A DNA stretch of 9,671 nt from Desulfobacteraceae bacterium (lineage in GTDB: Bacteria; Desulfobacterota; DSM-4660; Desulfatiglandales; Desulfatiglandaceae). The stretch lies in the NCBI GenBank assembly GCA_011048855.1, contig DSCZ01000059.1, forward strand, positions 1 through 9,671. The letters run 5' to 3'. Below are positions 6,546 to 9,671 of the stretch, one piece after another. Position numbers and translations under genes: made by a program. The notes under the pieces were generated by a model. It was not told the DNA's origin, ran no database searches, and was given only the letters and a program-made list of their open reading frames with translations. Each line of letters begins with the position of its first letter. Position 1 is the stretch's first letter.

Positions 6546-6582
6546 AAACAGAGTGTCTGGTAATTGTCAACAGGATTTTGCC

Positions 6583-7845
6583 ATGAGTCTTTTTCGAGAA
6601 ATTGCTGACCGGATGGAGAGCGACATCCGAAGCGGGAAGTATAAACCGGGTGGAAAAATTCCGTCGATCCGGCGGCTGGCCTCTGAATTTTCCTGCAACA
6701 AGCTTACGGTTCAAAGGGCGTTCGAATTACTCAAAGACCGGGGCCTTATAGAAAATGTGATCGGCAGCGGGACCTATGTTCGCTTTCCTGAAAGAATCGA
6801 TGAACGGGGCCATCTGTTCGATTTCAGGACGTCGTACATATCCGAAAATTTCTTCCCCTATTTGAAGGCCAAAGAAATTTTTTCAAACCTGTTCGACAGA
6901 GACAGGGGCGCAGCACTGTCATCGACCCCGGTAGAAGGCGACCCGCGGTTGATCCGGGTGCTCGGGGAGACCTACAGACTGCCCGCCGAAAGGGTGTTGA
7001 TCGTTTCGGGCGCCCAGCAGGGACTTGATCTGACCGCCAAAGTATTCGCCGCACGAATCTCCGATTCGATTCTTTTTGAGGATCCGACCTACCACGGTGC
7101 AATTTCTCTTTTCAGGGCGAAGCATTTTGTTCCAATGGAAGATGACGGCCCTGAACTGGCGGCACTGGATTTAAAGTTGAACGGCCAGATCCGTCTTTTC
7201 TATACCATGCCTGCGGTTCACAATCCCACCGGTGTATCCTACGGCCGGGAAAAACTCGAAGCTGTGGCCGAAAGAGCTGAAAAACATCCTTTTTACGTTA
7301 TAGAGGATGATTTTCTCAGTGAATTCCTTGATCGACCCCGACCCCGGTTCGTGGATATCTGTCCCGAGCGTACCATTTATATCAAATCCCTGACGCAGAC
7401 GACCGTTTCGGGTTTGCGTCTGGGTTTCATGGTTGTTCCCGGCGAGCTTTACGATAAATTCGTCTACACGAAATACACATCGGATCTGGTTTGCACCGGA
7501 GTTCTTCAGAAGTTTTTGATGGAATTCATCCTGCGGGGGGACTATGAGTCCTACATCGCCGAAACCAGGAAGCGCGTCGCAGATCGTCAGGGGCGGCTGT
7601 TGTCGATAATAGAGCGGCATCCTGATCTAAACGTTTTTCTTCCGCAATACGGCTACAATCTCTGGGTGCAGTCCAACCGTATGATCGATTCTCCATACGT
7701 ACCATGGAGCAAAGGAGAGGAGTTTTCATTTTCCCCCGGTTACAGGTCTTGCTTCAGACTGTCCTTCATGAACATGGAGGACGAGTCGTTCCGGCGGGCG
7801 CTGCCATACCTTGACTCGGTTTTCACCACCCTTTTCGGGGTGTGA
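6583..7845 (+). CDS. pdxR: MocR-family (GntR/aminotransferase fusion) regulator, PdxR-like
   Basis: This is a 420-residue transcription factor that probably senses PLP and controls the divergent pdxST operon. Residues 1-70 form a GntR winged helix: an IADRMESDIRSGKYKPGGKIPSIRRLA opening, then the recognition region SCNKLTVQRAFELLKDRGLI and the wing GSGTYV. After a linker, residues ~95-420 are a fold-type I aminotransferase-like domain. It has HNPTG (N214), an EDD stretch (D242, expected to pair with the PLP ring nitrogen), the putative Schiff-base lysine K268 in YIKSLTQTTVSGLRLGF, and R392 in FRLSF, so PLP binding looks intact. The start at 6583 has AGGA seven bases upstream and begins directly with the helix; a longer in-frame opening from 6439 would run through the promoter region. 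It is somewhat short for a MocR protein. The target is inferred from gene position; in Corynebacterium and Listeria, PdxR is known to control pdxST. Confidence 0.9.
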   Translation: MSLFREIADRMESDIRSGKYKPGGKIPSIRRLASEFSCNKLTVQRAFELLKDRGLIENVIGSGTYVRFPERIDERGHLFDFRTSYISENFFPYLKAKEIFSNLFDRDRGAALSSTPVEGDPRLIRVLGETYRLPAERVLIVSGAQQGLDLTAKVFAARISDSILFEDPTYHGAISLFRAKHFVPMEDDGPELAALDLKLNGQIRLFYTMPAVHNPTGVSYGREKLEAVAERAEKHPFYVIEDDFLSEFLDRPRPRFVDICPERTIYIKSLTQTTVSGLRLGFMVVPGELYDKFVYTKYTSDLVCTGVLQKFLMEFILRGDYESYIAETRKRVADRQGRLLSIIERHPDLNVFLPQYGYNLWVQSNRMIDSPYVPWSKGEEFSFSPGYRSCFRLSFMNMEDESFRRALPYLDSVFTTLFGV

Positions 7846-7886
7846 AGGCTGTCCCCGGACGTCCCTGATGACAGGCCGGTTCAGGA

Positions 7887-8612
7887 TCAGGCGGCCAGGA
7901 AACGCTGGGCGTATTCGGTGCTGAACCTTCGGATCAGGCCGTCGTCCGCGAAGCTGAAATACGTGTTATGGCCGATGACGACGTGGTCCAGTACCTGCAC
8001 GCCGAGGAGCCTTCCGGTCCAGACCAGATCCCTGGTAAGACGCCTGTCTTCGGGGGAAGGAGACGGGTCTCCGGAAGGATGGTTGTGCACGCAGACCAAC
8101 GCGGCCGCATTCCGCTCCAGTGCATGGGTCATTATTTCCCGGGGGTATACCGCACTGCCGGTAAGGGTTCCCAGAAAAAGGTCTTCATCCCCGATGAGTT
8201 CGTTTTTCCGGTTGAGGAAAAGCACCCGGAAAACTTCTCTGGTAAGATCCCGCATCGAGTGAAAAAGATAATCGAAAATGTCCCTGGATGAACCGAAAAA
8301 AGGTTTTCCCATCGCCCTGTCTTTAAGATAGCGGCCTGCGACCTCTTGGACGAACTTCAGGTAAAGGGCGTTTTTTGCACCTATGCCTTTTATTTCGGTC
8401 AGTTCTTTCAGCGAGGCGGAAAGCACTCCGGAAATACTCCCAAAGCGTGTTACGGCCTCCCTGGCCGGCAGCTTGACGTCTTTTCTCGGAGTTCCCAGAG
8501 AAAGCAGGAATTCCACGATTTCCTCGTCGGAAAACCGTTCGAGGCCGGCGGAAAGAAATCTTGCTCTGAGCCGGTTTCGGTGGCCGTTTCCGCGATTCGT
8601 GCCTTCGGTCAT
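7887..8612 (-). CDS. radC: RadC/UPF0758 family JAMM-domain protein
   Basis: This is a 241-residue protein of the UPF0758 (RadC) family. The N-terminal part has a helix-hairpin-helix-like segment (LTEIKGIGAKNAL, residues 71-83), a DNA-binding element. The C-terminal half is a JAB1/MPN/JAMM metalloprotease-like domain: E126 in TREVFRV, then HNHPSGDPSPSPED (H176, H178 and D189 as zinc ligands), all intact. Despite the name, a role in recombinational repair is not established for the family, and the biochemical function is unknown. The ATG at 8612 has GGAGGT eight bases upstream, a strong ribosome-binding site. Its end faces the pdxR end across 41 bases that hold only a weak CCTGAT/ATCAGG dyad and no T-run. 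This is a chromosomal copy with no mobile-element genes nearby, unlike the RadC paralogues found in plasmids and islands. Confidence 0.95.
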   Translation of the reverse strand: MTEGTNRGNGHRNRLRARFLSAGLERFSDEEIVEFLLSLGTPRKDVKLPAREAVTRFGSISGVLSASLKELTEIKGIGAKNALYLKFVQEVAGRYLKDRAMGKPFFGSSRDIFDYLFHSMRDLTREVFRVLFLNRKNELIGDEDLFLGTLTGSAVYPREIMTHALERNAAALVCVHNHPSGDPSPSPEDRRLTRDLVWTGRLLGVQVLDHVVIGHNTYFSFADDGLIRRFSTEYAQRFLAA

Positions 8613-8889
8613 TGAACGTTACCTCCGTCCCGTAGCCGCCTGCGATCCCGGGTAAAGCCTGAAGCTGTCAAACCTGGAAAGAATGAACCTATCGTGATCG
8701 AAAGCGAAATCCGGTATAGAAAATAAGCGGTCGCCGGAAGGGAGGGGAAAAACTATATACCAGGATTGGGGTGGAAATGGAAGCATGTAAGTTTTCCCTG
8801 AATCAACAGAGTGAGTTCCGAATGAGAAATGTCGAACGGGGATTTGGGACAGGTCAGTGATCTTGAAAATCTTCGTCGCTTTTGGCATG

Positions 8890-8904
8890 ATGATAACTTA
8901 TCAT
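8890..8904. promoter_or_regulatory. 15-base palindrome, candidate operator
   Basis: ATGATAA-C-TTATCAT is a perfect 7-1-7 palindrome in an AT-rich stretch. The even symmetry about a single base fits a dimeric regulator. It resembles the 7-1-7 Fur box only in part, since the inner T/A pair of the TGATAAT half-site is missing, and the odd spacing excludes an FNR box. The regulator is unknown, as is whether it serves radC or the gene to the right. Confidence 0.4.
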
Positions 8905-8984
8905 ATATTTCCGGAGTCGGTTGACCTGATGCAAAAAATTTGAAGGAGAACGTTCAGCCTGGTCCGGTATATACTTGCATTTAT

Positions 8985-9004
8985 CACCATGATTAAACAT
9001 GGTG
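8985..9004. repeat. Perfect 7-bp inverted repeat with 6-base loop
   Basis: CACCATG (8985-8991), loop ATTAAA, CATGGTG (8998-9004). It lies in the non-coding stretch before the last gene, and the heptamer TCCGGTA lies before and after it. With no T-run following, it reads as a stem in a leader RNA or as an operator. Confidence 0.45.
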
Positions 9005-9041
9005 TCCGGTAGGGGAATACACAAGAAGGCATGTTTTGAAC

Positions 9042-9067
9042 ACTGGTTTGTTGTTAACCGGTTTTTT
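9042..9067 (+). terminator. Terminator-like hairpin upstream of the phosphatidyltransferase gene
   Basis: ACTGGTT (9042-9048) pairs with AACCGGT (9056-9062), with one G-T wobble, around a 7-base loop. A run of six T follows (9062-9067), the first of which is in the stem. It has the form of a weak plus-strand intrinsic terminator, yet no plus-strand gene lies before it. It would end a short transcript from the preceding 150 bases, or act as a leader attenuator for the gene at 9140. Confidence 0.4.
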
Positions 9068-9139
9068 AGAGAATGTGAATAATTTCTTATGGATGAATTT
9101 TACTGATTATTTATTCGTATAAGCTTGAGGAGATAAAAA

Positions 9140-9671
9140 CTGGAAACATATTTTTCAATTCTGTTTTCTTTAATTGTTTCCATTTTAATGTATTTTGGTT
9201 TTGTATTAGTTCTTAATACGGAAAAAGGGAAAACATATATTGGAAGCAGATGGTACTACTATCCAAACGCTATTTGTATCTGGCGGGTTTTTATCGGTCT
9301 TGCCGGCACCTTCCTTTATTTTGTGACCGGGCAATATACCTTGGGGATCCTGCTTTTTACTATTTCCGCTGTTCTTGACGGGGTTGACGGGCTGGTTGCA
9401 AGGAAATGCGACCTGGTCACCGAGTTCGGTGAGCAAATAGATCCCCTCTGCGACAAGTTAACCTACCTGCCTCCGATGCTTTTTTTCGCCGCTGAAGGCC
9501 GGCTGAATGTGGAAACTGTATGGGTGCTCATCCTGATAGAGACGAGTGGACAGTTTCTGGTAAGATATATCATCAAAAAATTTACTAAATTTTCTGTTGC
9601 AGCTAATAATTTCGGTAAAATAAAAGCTGTTTTATGTTTTTCGCTTATTATATATTGCGCTATTTTAAAAG
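9140..9671 (+). CDS. CDP-alcohol phosphatidyltransferase, 3' end outside window, probable CTG start
   Basis: This is an integral membrane enzyme that transfers a phosphatidyl group from a CDP-alcohol to an acceptor, a step in phospholipid synthesis. The 177 visible codons contain the complete family signature D-x2-DG-x2-AR-x8-G-x3-D-x3-D: D80, D83, G84, A87, R88, G97, D101 and D105 (LDGVDGLVARK to EQIDPLCDK). The conserved PNAICIWRVFIG segment precedes it, and a GKIKAVLCF stretch of the GK-x-K-T type follows. Hydrophobic segments are at residues ~4-25, 47-76 and 108-116. The family members (PgsA, PssA and others) cannot be separated on this evidence. The frame opens only at 9137, after a TAA. 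GAGGAG (9127-9132) stands exactly seven bases before CTG at 9140, so CTG is the likely start. The first ATG (9188) has no ribosome-binding site and would cut the first membrane helix. The 5' part is notably AT-rich compared with the other genes. Confidence 0.85.
   Translation, partial: METYFSILFSLIVSILMYFGFVLVLNTEKGKTYIGSRWYYYPNAICIWRVFIGLAGTFLYFVTGQYTLGILLFTISAVLDGVDGLVARKCDLVTEFGEQIDPLCDKLTYLPPMLFFAAEGRLNVETVWVLILIETSGQFLVRYIIKKFTKFSVAANNFGKIKAVLCFSLIIYCAILK

Larger units (their letters stand above)
8613..9139. other. 527-base stretch without a convincing gene
   Basis: The first 270 bases (8619-8888) are open on the minus strand for 89 codons, but that frame has no ribosome-binding site and its Phe/Pro/Ser-rich composition looks accidental; it may instead be the upstream region of radC. 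From 8889 on, the DNA is AT-rich and holds three perfect or near-perfect dyads (8890-8904, 8985-9004, 9042-9062), a repeated TCCGGTA (8963-8969 and 9005-9011), and finally a strong Shine-Dalgarno sequence (9127-9132) for the last gene. No tRNA fold or known riboswitch was recognised. Confidence 0.6.

Noticed and set aside
8619..8888. Minus-strand open frame of 89 codons just upstream of radC, its stop inside the radC Shine-Dalgarno sequence
   Set aside because: No ribosome-binding site before its ATG, a Phe/Pro/Ser-rich composition and no recognisable family. A homologue search with the translated frame would settle it; conserved hits in other genomes would overturn this rejection.
9118..9123. 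TATAAG as a -10 box for the last gene
   Set aside because: A start about seven bases later would fall inside the Shine-Dalgarno sequence and leave no leader, and no -35 box stands 17 bases upstream.

Overview
The window looks like ordinary chromosome from a Gram-negative bacterium, most likely a deltaproteobacterium (Desulfobacterota). That placement is an inference. It rests on a Geobacter-like type IVa pilin behind a sigma-54-type promoter, an rpoA-rplQ ribosomal operon end of proteobacterial type, and the general look of the proteins; no rRNA or other strong phylogenetic marker is present. Coding DNA is moderately GC-rich. The pilin leader and the last 600 bases are clearly more AT-rich.

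Layout. Bases 1-971 are the tail of a ribosomal protein operon: the 3' part of rpoA, rplQ overlapping it by four bases, and a strong intrinsic terminator. pyrC (dihydroorotase) follows at once; its real start lies just beyond the terminator. A 331-base gap holds a sigma-54-like promoter and a long AT-rich leader for a type IV pilin gene. Convergent to the pilin is an MdtG-like major facilitator efflux pump on the minus strand. Diverging from that is a small two-helix membrane protein of the PGPGW type.

The centre is a vitamin B6 locus. pdxS and pdxT lie on the minus strand with overlapping stop and start, and encode the two subunits of pyridoxal 5'-phosphate synthase. A MocR/PdxR-type regulator (GntR DNA-binding domain fused to an aminotransferase-like PLP-binding domain) is divergent across a 187-base control region. 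That region holds a well-formed pdxS promoter, a two-turn-spaced direct repeat over the regulator's promoter, and a GC-rich hairpin in the pdxS leader. The likely logic is that the regulator senses PLP, the product of PdxST.

The right end holds a RadC/UPF0758 gene on the minus strand, a 527-base stretch with no convincing gene but several perfect dyads and a terminator-like hairpin, and the start of a CDP-alcohol phosphatidyltransferase gene that runs off the window. That last gene has no ATG, GTG or TTG at its apparent start: an ideal Shine-Dalgarno sequence points to a CTG codon.

I see no CRISPR array, insertion sequence, phage gene, tRNA or rRNA, and no clear sign of an undescribed multi-gene system. 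The points most worth a second look are the CTG start, the pilin with its regulatory leader, the pdxR-pdxST control region, and the structured gap before the last gene.
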